The notes under the pieces were generated by a model. It did not search any database. It was not told the DNA's origin and saw only the letters and a list, made by a program, of their open reading frames with translations. Shown one piece after another: positions 33,626 to 43,064 of a DNA stretch of 64,000 nucleotides. The stretch spans positions 310,001 through 374,000 of the forward strand of contig NZ_JAOEFX010000003.1 of the NCBI RefSeq assembly GCF_025421775.1, in the 5' to 3' direction. This DNA comes from Paenarthrobacter aurescens. GTDB lineage: Bacteria; Actinomycetota; Actinomycetes; Actinomycetales; Micrococcaceae. Every line of letters starts with the position of its first letter. Within the stretch, counting starts at the first letter, position 1. A program made the translations under genes and the position numbers.

Positions 33626-34720
33626 TCAGGGCTTTTTGGGAGGCGAAACCGAGTCCCGGATGACTATGTGCGTGCCGACGGTGAGGGTGTTGTCCGAGGA
33701 GGCGCCGGCGTCGTGCGGTGACTGGGACAGGGCCAAACGGACAGCCTCGCGCCCCAGTTCTTCGAGCGGAACCCGAACCGTGGTGAGGCGGGGCCGCAGT
33801 TCGCTGGCCACCGGGACGTCGTCGTAACCAACCACGGAGATGTCCTGCGGAACGCGAATGCCGCGCTCCTCGAGCGCCTCGAGGATGCCGGCTGCCACGA
33901 GATCGTTGGCACCGAAAACTGCCGTGAAGTCCATGCCCTGGTCCAAGATTTCGCGCATGCGGCTGTATCCGAAGCCGCGGCCAAATGCGCCCTCGTGGAC
34001 CAGCGAAGGATCCCGTTCAATCCCTCGGGCGTCCAAAGCGCGGTAGAAGCCGGCCAGACGGGACGCCGTTGTTGAAAAATCGCGCGGGCCTCCGACGTAA
34101 AGGATCCTGCGGTGCCCTTGGGAGATGAGGTAGTCGGTAATCGCGAAGGCGCCTCCTTCGTTGTCGTAGGTGACCATCTTGGTGGGCACTCCCGTTCCCA
34201 GGGACGGCCTGCCGCAGAGGACCAGGGTGGACCCGGCCGCAGCAAGCGCACGGGCCCGGTCGGCCATTTGCTTTCGGTACCGGGGGTCGTCCGAAGCGCC
34301 GCCCACCAGGATCACGGCATCGGTGCGTTGCTCGCGCATGAGGTCCACCAGCGCGAGTTCACGATCCTTGTCGCCGTGAGTGGCGGTGATAAGGCACATG
34401 CGCCCTTCGGCGCTCGCCTGCCGTTCAACGCCGCGGGCGATGTAAGCGAAGAAGGGGTCGGCGACGTCGTTGATGATGATTCCCACGGTGCGCGTGGTAG
34501 CGCCGGCAAGGGCACGGGCATGCGCATTTGCCACATACCCGAGGTCGGTCACGGATCGGAAAATGCGTTCACGCGTGGCTTTGGCCACCGGGTAGTTGCC
34601 GCTCAGGGCCCTGGAAACGGTGGCCACTGACACGCCTGCCGCCTGCGCGACATCGGCAATGGTGGCGCCGCTGCCGCCGCGGGCATGGAGTGGATCTGTG
34701 GGGGAGCTTTTCTCAGTCAC
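33626..34720 (-). CDS. LacI-family transcriptional regulator
   Basis: The 364-residue protein has the LacI helix-turn-helix and hinge at residues 19-75 (ATIADVAQAAGVSVATVSRAL, then NAHARALAGATTRTVGIIINDVADPFFA), followed by a periplasmic-binding-protein-like sugar domain. Its GTG shares one base with the stop of the hydroxyacid dehydrogenase gene, so both come from the promoter at about 35804-35833. Two nearly identical 18-bp operators in the neighbouring divergent region are the likely targets, giving autoregulation and control of the importer operon. The inducer is probably an oligosaccharide released by the lyase or fucosidase, by inference. Confidence 0.9.
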   Translation of the reverse strand: MTEKSSPTDPLHARGGSGATIADVAQAAGVSVATVSRALSGNYPVAKATRERIFRSVTDLGYVANAHARALAGATTRTVGIIINDVADPFFAYIARGVERQASAEGRMCLITATHGDKDRELALVDLMREQRTDAVILVGGASDDPRYRKQMADRARALAAAGSTLVLCGRPSLGTGVPTKMVTYDNEGGAFAITDYLISQGHRRILYVGGPRDFSTTASRLAGFYRALDARGIERDPSLVHEGAFGRGFGYSRMREILDQGMDFTAVFGANDLVAAGILEALEERGIRVPQDISVVGYDDVPVASELRPRLTTVRVPLEELGREAVRLALSQSPHDAGASSDNTLTVGTHIVIRDSVSPPKKP

Positions 34721-35745
34721 TAGGCGATTCTCGCAAGATCCGCGGCCAATACCGGATAAGCCAAGGGCAAGCCCTCACTCAATCGCCGGATTTCCATGAC
34801 CGCGTGGCTGCCCAGTCGGTGGATTTCGTTGCCCATGGCCCCCGCGATATGGGGCGTCAGTACAACATTGGGCAGTGTATGCAGCACCGATCCGGCAGGG
34901 AGCGGCTCGGGGTCTGTGACGTCAAGATACGCGTCGAGCCGTCCGGAAACGAGTTCGGCCGTGAGGGCTGCGGCATCGATGAGGGCACCTCGGGCGGTGT
35001 TGATGACCAGCGTTCCGTCCTTCATGAGGGCAAGCTGCCGGGCCCCGATGATGCCCCGGGTTTCTGCGATGTCGGGGGCATGGACGCTGACGACGTCGGA
35101 CAGCGCACAGAGCTGGTCCAGCCCGACGGTTTCCACGCCCAGCGCTGAAGCCTCGACGGCGGTGAGGTAGGGATCGTAGACCAGCACCCTTGCGTCCAGG
35201 TTCTTGAGCAGACCGATCACCAGGCGGCCCACTCGAGAGGCACCGACAAGGCCTATGGTGACGCCGTTGGTTCCGATGGTGGGGAAACCGTAAGCATTGC
35301 GCGAGGCTCCTGTGGCGCGTAGTTGTTCACTGAACCGCCGGGCCCGCTTGAGGCCCATGACAATCGCGGCAAACGTAAACTCCGCCACCGGCACGGCGTT
35401 GGCTGCAGCAGACGATGACACTTTGATTCCGCGTGCATAGACCTCTGGGGACAGGAACGTCTTGACGGTACCCGCGGCATGGACGATGCAGCGCAGCCTC
35501 GGCAGCCGGTCCAACACAAAGGCGTCGATGGTGGGTGCACCCCACCCTGTGATCAGCAGCTCCGCGCCCGCAAGTAGCTCCAAGGCGCCCGGGGCGGAGA
35601 AGTCCGGAATGGGCTCCGGGTCCAGGAGGGTGACCATTCCATGGAGCCGGGCGAGGTCTTCGGAGCTGAACAGTGTGGGCAGGTTGTTGCGGCCCATCAC
35701 GAACGCAGCCTGAATGGTGCCGGCGTGCTGGAGGTTGGTGGTCAC
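34720..35745 (-). CDS. D-2-hydroxyacid dehydrogenase family protein
   Basis: The 341-residue enzyme belongs to the phosphoglycerate dehydrogenase-like group of NAD-dependent 2-hydroxyacid dehydrogenases. The nucleotide-binding GLVGASRVGRLVIGLL, the catalytic Arg in INTARGALID and the His in VVLTPHIAG are present, as is the aspartate in YLDVTDPEPL where many members have Glu nearby. It is the first gene of an operon with the LacI regulator and diverges from a sugar importer. A role in reducing or oxidising a sugar-derived acid is likely; the substrate is unknown. Confidence 0.85.
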   Translation of the reverse strand: MTTNLQHAGTIQAAFVMGRNNLPTLFSSEDLARLHGMVTLLDPEPIPDFSAPGALELLAGAELLITGWGAPTIDAFVLDRLPRLRCIVHAAGTVKTFLSPEVYARGIKVSSSAAANAVPVAEFTFAAIVMGLKRARRFSEQLRATGASRNAYGFPTIGTNGVTIGLVGASRVGRLVIGLLKNLDARVLVYDPYLTAVEASALGVETVGLDQLCALSDVVSVHAPDIAETRGIIGARQLALMKDGTLVINTARGALIDAAALTAELVSGRLDAYLDVTDPEPLPAGSVLHTLPNVVLTPHIAGAMGNEIHRLGSHAVMEIRRLSEGLPLAYPVLAADLARIA

Positions 35746-35777
35746 TGCGGTTCCGTCCGGTTCGTTGATGAAAGTTC

Positions 35778-35833
35778 ATAGAAAGCGCTTGCTATTTGCA
35801 GTCAGACTAGGCTGGCGTTCGAAATCCTGTCAA
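35778..35833 (-). promoter_or_regulatory. Promoter and LacI-type operator of the dehydrogenase-lacI operon
   Basis: On the minus strand the -35 TTGACA (35833-35828) and the -10 TAGTCT (35809-35804) are 18 bases apart. The 18-bp palindrome ATAGAAAGCGCTTGCTAT at 35778-35795 starts eight bases after the -10 and covers the expected start site. The layout mirrors that of the opposite promoter. Confidence 0.75.
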
Positions 35834-35873
35834 TCCCGCAAGTTTCAATGAATGTATGGTTCTGTGCATGTTA

Positions 35874-35928
35874 TTGACATCACACTATGGAACTGGGTAG
35901 CTTCTTCTCCATAGTAAACGCTTACTAT
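35874..35928 (+). promoter_or_regulatory. Promoter and LacI-type operator of the importer operon
   Basis: TTGACA at 35874-35879 and TAGCTT at 35898-35903 are 18 bases apart. The 18-bp palindrome ATAGTAAACGCTTACTAT at 35911-35928 starts seven bases after the -10. It differs from the operator at 35778 at three inner positions only. Confidence 0.75.
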
Positions 35929-36001
35929 TTCTAGCCACTGAGCGCTCCCCAGGCGCCGGGCCACTCCACATCCGCCCTGACGGCGCAGACAGAGGAAATA
36001 C

Positions 36002-37045
36002 ATGAGCAGCAACAGCCAGACACTCACGCCCCAGGCGACCCCCGACGCCGCCGGGCTGGCGCCGGTGGCGGAAGGCCGCCGTCGTGGTCGCCCACCGGCG
36101 GAACCTGCCGCACGGCAGGCCCGCAAGAAGAGCCTCATGGCCCGGATCCGACGCGACAAAGTGATGTTGCTCCTGATCGCCCCGGGCTTCCTGTACTTCG
36201 TGGTGTTCCACTACGTGCCTCTCGCCGGAAACGTGATCGCATTCCTCGACTACAAGCCCTACCTCGGCTTCGTGGACAGCGTCTGGGTTGGCCTGGACAA
36301 CTTCGCGGCCATGTTCCAGGACGGCGCTTTCTGGGAGGCCCTTCGCAATACTCTGGTGATCACTGGTCTTCAACTGGCCCTCTTCTTCCCGGTTCCCATC
36401 TGCCTGGCCCTGCTGCTCAACAGCATCGTGTCCAACAAGATCCGGAAATTTGTACAGAGCGTGGTCTACCTGCCGCACTTCATCGGCTGGGTGATCATCG
36501 TGGCCGTCTTCTCCGAAGTCCTCGGAGCCACCGGGGCAGTTCCGCACCTGCTGGAGAGCCTCGGCCTTCCGCGCTTCGACGCCATGACCACTCCCGAGTT
36601 CTTCCCATTCCTGGTCACCATCCAGTCCATCTGGAAGGACGCAGGATGGGGCACCATCATCTTCCTGGCAGCGCTCATGAACGTGGACCAGGAACTGTAC
36701 GAGGCCGCCGCCGTGGATGGGGCAAACGCCCGGCACCGGCTCTGGCACATCACGCTCCCGGGAATCATGCCGGTGATCGTCCTGCTGCTCATCCTCAACC
36801 TCGGCAGCATCCTGTCCGTCGGTTTCGAACAGATCGTCCTGCAACGGGACAACGTGGGTCCCGGTGCCGGCGAAGTGCTGGATACATATGTCTACTTCCA
36901 TGGCATCCAGGACGGGCAGTGGGGGCCAGCGGCCGCTGTCGGGCTCGTCAAGGGGATCGTCGGCCTGATCCTGGTCCTCGGCGCCAACAAGCTCGCGCAT
37001 TTCTTTGGACAGGAAGGTGTCTATTCCAATGGCAAATCCAAGTAG
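36002..37045 (+). CDS. Carbohydrate ABC transporter permease, LplB-like
   Basis: The 347-residue protein has a polar, Arg-rich N-terminal tail of about 55 residues and then six predicted membrane helices, starting KVMLLLIAPGFLYFVVFHYVPL. The EAA loop for ATPase contact reads EAAAVDGANARHRLWHITLPGIMPV. It is the MalF-type half of a CUT1 importer of the LplB/YtcP-like group that takes up oligosaccharides. GAGGAAAT precedes the ATG. No ATPase gene is present in the operon, so a shared MsiK-type ATPase elsewhere probably energises it. Confidence 0.9.
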   Translation: MSSNSQTLTPQATPDAAGLAPVAEGRRRGRPPAEPAARQARKKSLMARIRRDKVMLLLIAPGFLYFVVFHYVPLAGNVIAFLDYKPYLGFVDSVWVGLDNFAAMFQDGAFWEALRNTLVITGLQLALFFPVPICLALLLNSIVSNKIRKFVQSVVYLPHFIGWVIIVAVFSEVLGATGAVPHLLESLGLPRFDAMTTPEFFPFLVTIQSIWKDAGWGTIIFLAALMNVDQELYEAAAVDGANARHRLWHITLPGIMPVIVLLLILNLGSILSVGFEQIVLQRDNVGPGAGEVLDTYVYFHGIQDGQWGPAAAVGLVKGIVGLILVLGANKLAHFFGQEGVYSNGKSK

Positions 37046-37997
37046 CACGATGGTGGCTGGCCTCGGCCGCCGCCCCAAGAACGGTCCGAAGAACAGCCCA
37101 AGGAACCGCCCGAAAACAAAGGACACCCGGCCCATCTGGATGGAAAAGCCGAAACCCGCCATGCAGGTTTCCAAGGCCATCGCATTGGTGGTGATCTGCT
37201 TCCTGGCGCTGTATCCGCTGCTGGCAGTGCTGGCCACGAGCCTTTCCAGCCAGAGCGAGATCGCCAACAACAACGGTCTGGTGCTCTTCCCCAAGGAGCC
37301 CACGTTCGCCGCGTACCAGACCATCTTCGCCGGTGGCGTTGTCACTGATGCGCTGATCCGGTCCCTGGTGATCACCACCGTGGGCACGGCCCTGTCCCTG
37401 GTGGTCACGGTGGCCATGGCGTACGGACTGACCCGCCGGGACCTCGTGGGCGGCCGCTTCTTCCTCATGACGGCGCTGTTCACCATGCTGTTCAGCCCGG
37501 GCATCATTCCCAGCTTCCTCATGGTCAAGGAACTCGGATTGCTGGACAGCTACGCGGCCTTGGTCCTTCCCACGCTGATGAGCGCCTTCAACCTGGTAGT
37601 GGTGCGGTCCTTCTTCATGAACCTCCCACAGGAACTGTTCGAAGCCGCGAAGATCGACGGTGCGGGCGACTTCCGCATCCTGGTCCAGATGGTGCTGCCA
37701 CTCTCACGCGGTGTGTTGGCCGTCGTCGGACTTTTCTACGCAGTGGGCTACTGGAACGCGTTCTTCAACGCCATGCTCTACCTGAACGACGACAAGTGGC
37801 CGCTGTCCATGATCCTTCGCCAATACGTTCTCCTCGGCCAACCCATGGGTGACTCCGCAGTAGCCGAGATCGCGGTGCCGTCCCAAGCGATCCAGATGGC
37901 CGTCGTCGTGATTTCGCTGATCCCCATTGTGATCGTTTTCCCGTTCCTGCAGCGGTACTTCACCAAGGGCGTCCTCACCGGCGCCATCAAAGGCTAG
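37029..37997 (+). CDS. Carbohydrate ABC transporter permease, LplC-like
   Basis: The 322-residue protein is the MalG-type partner permease. A basic tail of about 45 residues with repeated KNGPKNSPRNRPK is followed by six predicted helices; the EAA loop is EAAKIDGAGDFRILVQMVLPLSRGVLA. The gene starts inside the end of the LplB-like gene with a 17-base overlap and AGGAAGG upstream. Together with the next gene, a binding lipoprotein, it makes a complete membrane and binding unit for an oligosaccharide. Confidence 0.9.
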   Translation: MANPSSTMVAGLGRRPKNGPKNSPRNRPKTKDTRPIWMEKPKPAMQVSKAIALVVICFLALYPLLAVLATSLSSQSEIANNNGLVLFPKEPTFAAYQTIFAGGVVTDALIRSLVITTVGTALSLVVTVAMAYGLTRRDLVGGRFFLMTALFTMLFSPGIIPSFLMVKELGLLDSYAALVLPTLMSAFNLVVVRSFFMNLPQELFEAAKIDGAGDFRILVQMVLPLSRGVLAVVGLFYAVGYWNAFFNAMLYLNDDKWPLSMILRQYVLLGQPMGDSAVAEIAVPSQAIQMAVVVISLIPIVIVFPFLQRYFTKGVLTGAIKG

Positions 37998-38034
37998 TCG
38001 ACTCAACTACCCATTTTTTTAGAAAGGGAATCCC

Positions 38035-39684
38035 ATGCATTCAGTCCCGACTTCCGGCCCCAGCCGCCGGAACTTCCTTTCCGTTACGGGCATCGGTGCC
38101 CTGGCGTTGTTCAGTGGCGGTGCCTTGGTTGGCTGTGGCCAGCGAACCACCAGCGTTGCCTCGAACGCGAGCGAGGCGTTGCTGCCCACGCACATGCCCC
38201 TCAAGGCGGCAGCTGCAGATATTGCCGGCACGGCAGAGGGCGTCCCGGCGGCGTTCTATAAGTACCCCGCACCGTTCCGCAGCGTAGAAACCGCGCCACT
38301 CAAGGGCAGCAAAATTACTGCCATCACCAACCTTTTCGGCACGGCGCCCAATGCGCGGGCGGACAACCCTGCTTGGCAGGCCATCGAAGCACGCCTGGGC
38401 GGCCAGGTGGAGATCACCTCGGTTTCCTCGGATGACTACGCCACGAAGTTCAACACGATCATTGCCGGCGGCGAGCTGCCCGACCTCATGCTCAACGACG
38501 GCGCCGCGGTGCCCAACATCGTGGAGTTTCTCCAGGCCAAGTGCGCGGACCTGACGCCGTTGCTGGGCGGCGACAAGATCAAGGATTACCCCAACCTGGC
38601 GGCCATCCCGGAGGTGTTCTGGAAGCAAACAGTCCAGGCCGGCAAGCTCTACTCGTTGCCCATCCCGCGCAACCTCACCGGTGGCTCCGGCTTCGTGAAC
38701 CAGACCCTGCTGGAAAACGTTGGCGTCAAGTTCACTGAGGACATCAAGGACAAAGACGATTTCTACCGGGTGGCCAAGGAGCTCACCAATCCGTCCAGGA
38801 ACCAGTGGGCTTTGGGCAGCACCAAGTTCGGGCTCACGATGCTCCACCACATGTTCCGCACGCCGAACGTCTGGAAGAACGACGGCGGCAAACTCACCAG
38901 GGCGTTCGAGACGGACGAATACCTGGCCGCCATCGAGTTCGCGGCCAAGCTCTACAAGGACGGCCTGTACGTGCCGGGTTCCGAGGGGTGGACCAAATCG
39001 CAGATGGTGAACTCCTTCATCTCCGGCAAGGTGGCCATGATCTACGACGGACTCCCCGCCTACATTGGCCCCACCGGCTACGGCCGCAGCATCCCCGCCG
39101 CCAACAAGGCCAACAAAGCCGTGCCATTCATCCCCGTGGGCCACGACGGTGGCAAGGCACAGACCTGGCTGGATAACATCACCTTCGCCACTGTCATGCT
39201 GAAGAAGGCCGACGAATCCAAGCTCAAGGAAGTTCTGGCGGTTGCAAACTTCCTGGCGGCCCCGTTCGGCAGCGAAGAGTACCTGCTGCTCAACTACGGA
39301 GCAGAAGGAGCGGACTACACCCTGGATTCCAACGGCAATCCCGTGGTCACCGAGCGCGCCTTGCTGGACAACGCCGTGCCGTGGAAGTATCTCGCCGCGC
39401 CGCAGCAGGTTGTCTACGACCCCAGCAACAAGGACATTGTGGACGTCATGCACAACGCGTATTCCAAGCTCATTCCGCTGGGTGTTGAAGATCCCTGCGG
39501 CACGCTGTTCAGCCCGACGAACGCCAGCAAGGGCGCCAAACTGGGCCAGCCCGTATCCGACGCCGCCACTGCAGTCATTGCGGGCCGTGGCACCATGGAC
39601 GCACTCAAGAGTGCCGTGGCGGACTGGAAGAAGAACGGCGGCGACACCATCCGCGGCGAATACGAATCAGCCCTGGCCAAGTAG
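38035..39684 (+). CDS. Extracellular solute-binding lipoprotein, LplA-like
   Basis: The 549-residue protein captures the sugar for the permease pair. Its signal combines a twin-arginine motif (SRRNFLSVTGIGALALFSGG) with a lipobox LVGC near residue 36, so it is probably a Tat-exported lipoprotein. The mature part follows the LplA pattern, with KITAITNLFGTAPNARADNPAWQ near residue 85 and a large C-terminal lobe. AAGGGA lies upstream of the ATG. The size is typical of the LplA subgroup, which is larger than MalE-type proteins. The ligand is probably an oligosaccharide from lyase or fucosidase action, by inference. Confidence 0.9.
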   Translation: MHSVPTSGPSRRNFLSVTGIGALALFSGGALVGCGQRTTSVASNASEALLPTHMPLKAAAADIAGTAEGVPAAFYKYPAPFRSVETAPLKGSKITAITNLFGTAPNARADNPAWQAIEARLGGQVEITSVSSDDYATKFNTIIAGGELPDLMLNDGAAVPNIVEFLQAKCADLTPLLGGDKIKDYPNLAAIPEVFWKQTVQAGKLYSLPIPRNLTGGSGFVNQTLLENVGVKFTEDIKDKDDFYRVAKELTNPSRNQWALGSTKFGLTMLHHMFRTPNVWKNDGGKLTRAFETDEYLAAIEFAAKLYKDGLYVPGSEGWTKSQMVNSFISGKVAMIYDGLPAYIGPTGYGRSIPAANKANKAVPFIPVGHDGGKAQTWLDNITFATVMLKKADESKLKEVLAVANFLAAPFGSEEYLLLNYGAEGADYTLDSNGNPVVTERALLDNAVPWKYLAAPQQVVYDPSNKDIVDVMHNAYSKLIPLGVEDPCGTLFSPTNASKGAKLGQPVSDAATAVIAGRGTMDALKSAVADWKKNGGDTIRGEYESALAK

Positions 39685-39730
39685 CCAGTCCGCACAACCC
39701 CAGTTTGCCTGAACCCAAGGACCCAACACC

Positions 39731-41677
39731 GTGACACAGTCCCTGCCCAACTTGCCGTGGCTACCCGAAACCAACAAAGCCCAGTCCCCGTCCACGGGCT
39801 GGACCCGCAGCCACTGGGAGGCCACGGCTGACCACTGGCTTGAACACATCCGTAACTACTCCAGCCCGCTCAAAGCCAGTCCGCGCCTGCCCGGCCCGGT
39901 GACGCGCGACGGCGAGCGCCGGGAAGGCATGGAGACCATCGGCCGGAGTCTGCTGATGGCGGCGCCGCGGATTGCGGGAGCCCGCGGCCAGGACAAACTG
40001 GGGCTGGCGGCGTGGTACCGGGAGGCGCTGCTGGCTGGAACCGACCCTGAAGGCGCGGAACGATGGCCGTTGGGGGTCACCTGCAAGTCTCCTTTGTTGG
40101 GAGTGACCAACTCGATCGTGGAGGCAGCGAACATTGCCTTCTCCTTGTTCGTAGGCCGCGAGTGGCTGTGGGAACCCTTGTCGGCGGGGGAGAAGAAGCA
40201 GGTTGCGGATTGGTTGCGGCACCATGCCCGGCTTGAGGTGTGGGGCAACAACTGGCAGTTGTTCCCCGCCATGGCTGAGGGTTTCCTGCGTTCTGTGGGC
40301 GAGGACGTGTCGGGCTGCACCGGTGCGCGGAACGTGGCGCGGGTGGAGTCCTGGTACCTGGGCGATGGCTGGTACACGGATGGGCCGGAGCACGCGATCG
40401 ACTACTACAACGCGTGGGCCATTCACCCGTATCTGTGGGCTTGGTACAAGATGACCGGCCGGGAGGACACTCCTGAGGGCCGCCGTCATCTGGACCGGTT
40501 GCGCGAATTTGTGGGAACACAGAGTCTTATGTTCGCCAGTGATGGCGCGGTGCTGCACTTTGGGCGTTCCCTGGCCTACCGAACGGCAGTCCTTGCTGCC
40601 CTGTGGTGTGCGGAAATCTCGGGCGTGAACCCGCTGACCCCGGGCGCAACCCGACGTTTGGCGTCCGGGGTGCTGGCGAACTTCACCGCGAAGGGTGTTG
40701 GCGTTGACGGGCCGCCGAACCTTGGTTGGTACGACGAACACCTGGGATCCTGCCAGGCATACAGCGGTTTCGGTTCCCCGTACTTGGCGGGGATTGGCTT
40801 CCTGGGATTGGCCCTCCCGCCGGAGCACCGGGTGTGGCAGGACGTGGAAGAGCCGCAGCCCACGGACGGTCCGGCCCAGCTGCGGTCCTTGCCCGATGCC
40901 GGCTGGACGTTGAACACCCACGGCAGCTTGGTCCGGCTCACCAACCACGGAAGCGATCACTGTGGCCTGCCAGTTGGAGGCGGCACGGACCCTGACGATC
41001 CGCACTACGCCAAGTTCTCCTATTCCACGCATACGGCCCCGGGCACGGGAGCTGCATGGGAGGACAACGTGGATGGTCACCTTGCGTTGTTGGGGTCCGA
41101 CGGCGTGGCAAGCCGGCGGTGTGCCCTTCGTGCCACACGCACGGAGGGACCTGTCAGCGGATCCGTCCACATTCCGCAGCTGTACGGGAAAGCCCTGTCA
41201 GGCACCGCCGTGACCACCGTCTCTGCAGTGGACGGGATCCATGAGCTTCGCTGCCACTTGGTCCGTGGACCGGTGGAGTATTCCGTCCGCGAAGGCGGTC
41301 ATGCCGTCGCCGGAGCCCAACCCGTGCAAGCGGGCCGGTCCGAAGACACGGCATGGGTCAGCAACGGCGACGTGTTCGCGGCAGTCACAGCTCTCCACGG
41401 GTGGCAGGAGCCGGACAGCACACGCTATATGGGAGCCAACGCCATGGGCGAGCACTCAGCTGTCCCGAGCCTCAGCGCGAAGCGCAGCGCCGAGGAGACG
41501 GTCCACATCGCCCTCCACACCCTGACCCGGGACGAGGCTCCGGCCCCCGAAGCGCTCAAGGCGTCTGCCGCCGTCGTGGTTTCCGGTACGGAAGTGTCAG
41601 TCACGTGGGCGAGCGGCAATTCGCAGACTTTTGACCTGCGGACGTTTGTGCCGTGGGACGGGCAGGTGGGAAAGTGA
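39731..41677 (+). CDS. DUF2264 domain-containing protein
   Basis: The 648-residue protein matches DUF2264 over its N-terminal two thirds, with WEATADHWLEHIRNYSSP, SIVEAANIAFSLFVGREWLW and GDGWYTDGPEHAIDYYNAWAIHPYLW, segments that fit an alpha/alpha-barrel like those of unsaturated glucuronyl hydrolases and lyases. No signal peptide is present, so it would act in the cytoplasm on imported sugars. It starts with GTG and its TGA overlaps the ATG of the fucosidase gene by one base. Function is not established; a role as a glycoside hydrolase or lyase on the imported oligosaccharide is inference from fold and operon. Confidence 0.85.
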   Translation: MTQSLPNLPWLPETNKAQSPSTGWTRSHWEATADHWLEHIRNYSSPLKASPRLPGPVTRDGERREGMETIGRSLLMAAPRIAGARGQDKLGLAAWYREALLAGTDPEGAERWPLGVTCKSPLLGVTNSIVEAANIAFSLFVGREWLWEPLSAGEKKQVADWLRHHARLEVWGNNWQLFPAMAEGFLRSVGEDVSGCTGARNVARVESWYLGDGWYTDGPEHAIDYYNAWAIHPYLWAWYKMTGREDTPEGRRHLDRLREFVGTQSLMFASDGAVLHFGRSLAYRTAVLAALWCAEISGVNPLTPGATRRLASGVLANFTAKGVGVDGPPNLGWYDEHLGSCQAYSGFGSPYLAGIGFLGLALPPEHRVWQDVEEPQPTDGPAQLRSLPDAGWTLNTHGSLVRLTNHGSDHCGLPVGGGTDPDDPHYAKFSYSTHTAPGTGAAWEDNVDGHLALLGSDGVASRRCALRATRTEGPVSGSVHIPQLYGKALSGTAVTTVSAVDGIHELRCHLVRGPVEYSVREGGHAVAGAQPVQAGRSEDTAWVSNGDVFAAVTALHGWQEPDSTRYMGANAMGEHSAVPSLSAKRSAEETVHIALHTLTRDEAPAPEALKASAAVVVSGTEVSVTWASGNSQTFDLRTFVPWDGQVGK

Positions 41678-43035
41678 TGGACCTCAAGTACGGTGCGTCC
41701 CGCGAAGAACCCCGCGAGGATGCAGCAATGCAGCGGTTCCGCGGCCATCGGGTGGGGCAGTTTATCCACTGGGGCCTTTACGCGTTGCCGGCCGGCCGAT
41801 GGGAAGGGAAGGACGTCGAATTCGCGGCTGAGTTCCTGCCTCGTGTCGCAAAGATTCCCCGGCAACGGTGGGAGGCGCTCGCCAACGATTTCACGCTGGC
41901 GGATTTCAACGCCGAGCGGTGGGCCGACACGGCGGTGGCGCTGGGTGCCCGCTACATGACCATCACCACCAAACATCATGACGGCTTCTGCCTGTGGCCC
42001 AGCGCCCACACGGACTTCCACATGGGTAACACTCCATCGGGACGGGATGTCCTGGGCGAGCTGGTGCAGGCGTATGAGGCCCGGGGGATAGACGTCAACT
42101 TCTACTACTCGGTGCTTGACTGGCGGCACCCGGACTGGCGCTTCACGCTGGAGAACGACGCCGACAACCTGGCCTTCGCGCGCTACCTCGACTTTGCGAT
42201 GAAACAGTTGGAAGAACTGGCCGAACGTTATCCGAGTGTGAAGGGCTTCTGGTTCGACGGCACCTGGGACGAATCGGTGAAGGCCAACGGGTGGTGGACC
42301 TGGGAAGTCGAACGCATGCTGAAGGAACGTCTTCCTGGCGTGGTGGTCAACAGCCGTTTACGGGCGGACGACCTTGGGTCACGGCATGTGGACTCGAATG
42401 GATTGCTCATGGGCGACTATGAAAGCGGCTACGAACGCAGGCTGCCGGAACCGTGGGACCGCGGCGTGGCAGCCCGCGACTGGGAAGCGTGCATGACCAT
42501 CCCGCAGGCAAGCTGGGGACACCATCAAGGGCCGTGGGCGCAATCGACACTTAAGCACCCTTGGGATCTGGTGGACATGATCGCCCACTGCACGTCCTTG
42601 GGCGGCAACTTCCTGCTGAACTTCGGACCCCGTGGAGACGGGTCCATGGCACCCGCCGAGGTGGAAATTGCCCGCAGTGTGGGGGAGTGGCTCGCCGTCA
42701 ACGGGGAGGCAATCTACGGGTGCGGATTCGCTGAGGGCTGGGACTATCCGGGGTGGGGGTACTTTACCCGTTCTGCCACGGGCGACGTCTACGCCGTAGT
42801 GACCCGGGCGCCGGTATCGGGGCGGGTCCGGTTGGATTTGCCCGCAGGCTTGGAACTCACGGGCGTGCGGTTGCTGGGCTCCGGTGTGCATCCGTTCAAG
42901 AGGCTGGCCAACTCCGAGTTCGAGGTGGAATTGGGGGCTGCCTCAAACGTGGGACCGCTTGTTTTCGCCGTGGAAACCGGTGCCATCACAGGGGCACCGC
43001 CTGAGACGGAGCCAAACCCTGACGTGGTGGACTAG
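41677..43035 (+). CDS. Alpha-L-fucosidase, GH29 family
   Basis: The 452-residue enzyme has the GH29 barrel: RVGQFIHWGLYALPAGRW, TTKHHDGFCLW for substrate binding, and FWFDGTW with Asp194 in the position of the catalytic nucleophile. The C-terminal third is a beta-sandwich. It lacks a signal peptide and would release L-fucose or a related sugar inside the cell. The ATG overlaps the DUF2264 stop (TGATG), indicating coupled translation. GH29 members can act on other 6-deoxy or galactose-like sugars, so the exact sugar is uncertain. Confidence 0.88.
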   Translation: MDLKYGASREEPREDAAMQRFRGHRVGQFIHWGLYALPAGRWEGKDVEFAAEFLPRVAKIPRQRWEALANDFTLADFNAERWADTAVALGARYMTITTKHHDGFCLWPSAHTDFHMGNTPSGRDVLGELVQAYEARGIDVNFYYSVLDWRHPDWRFTLENDADNLAFARYLDFAMKQLEELAERYPSVKGFWFDGTWDESVKANGWWTWEVERMLKERLPGVVVNSRLRADDLGSRHVDSNGLLMGDYESGYERRLPEPWDRGVAARDWEACMTIPQASWGHHQGPWAQSTLKHPWDLVDMIAHCTSLGGNFLLNFGPRGDGSMAPAEVEIARSVGEWLAVNGEAIYGCGFAEGWDYPGWGYFTRSATGDVYAVVTRAPVSGRVRLDLPAGLELTGVRLLGSGVHPFKRLANSEFEVELGAASNVGPLVFAVETGAITGAPPETEPNPDVVD

Positions 43036-43064
43036 CTGGCTGGGTTGGAGGTCGCTGGAACGCT

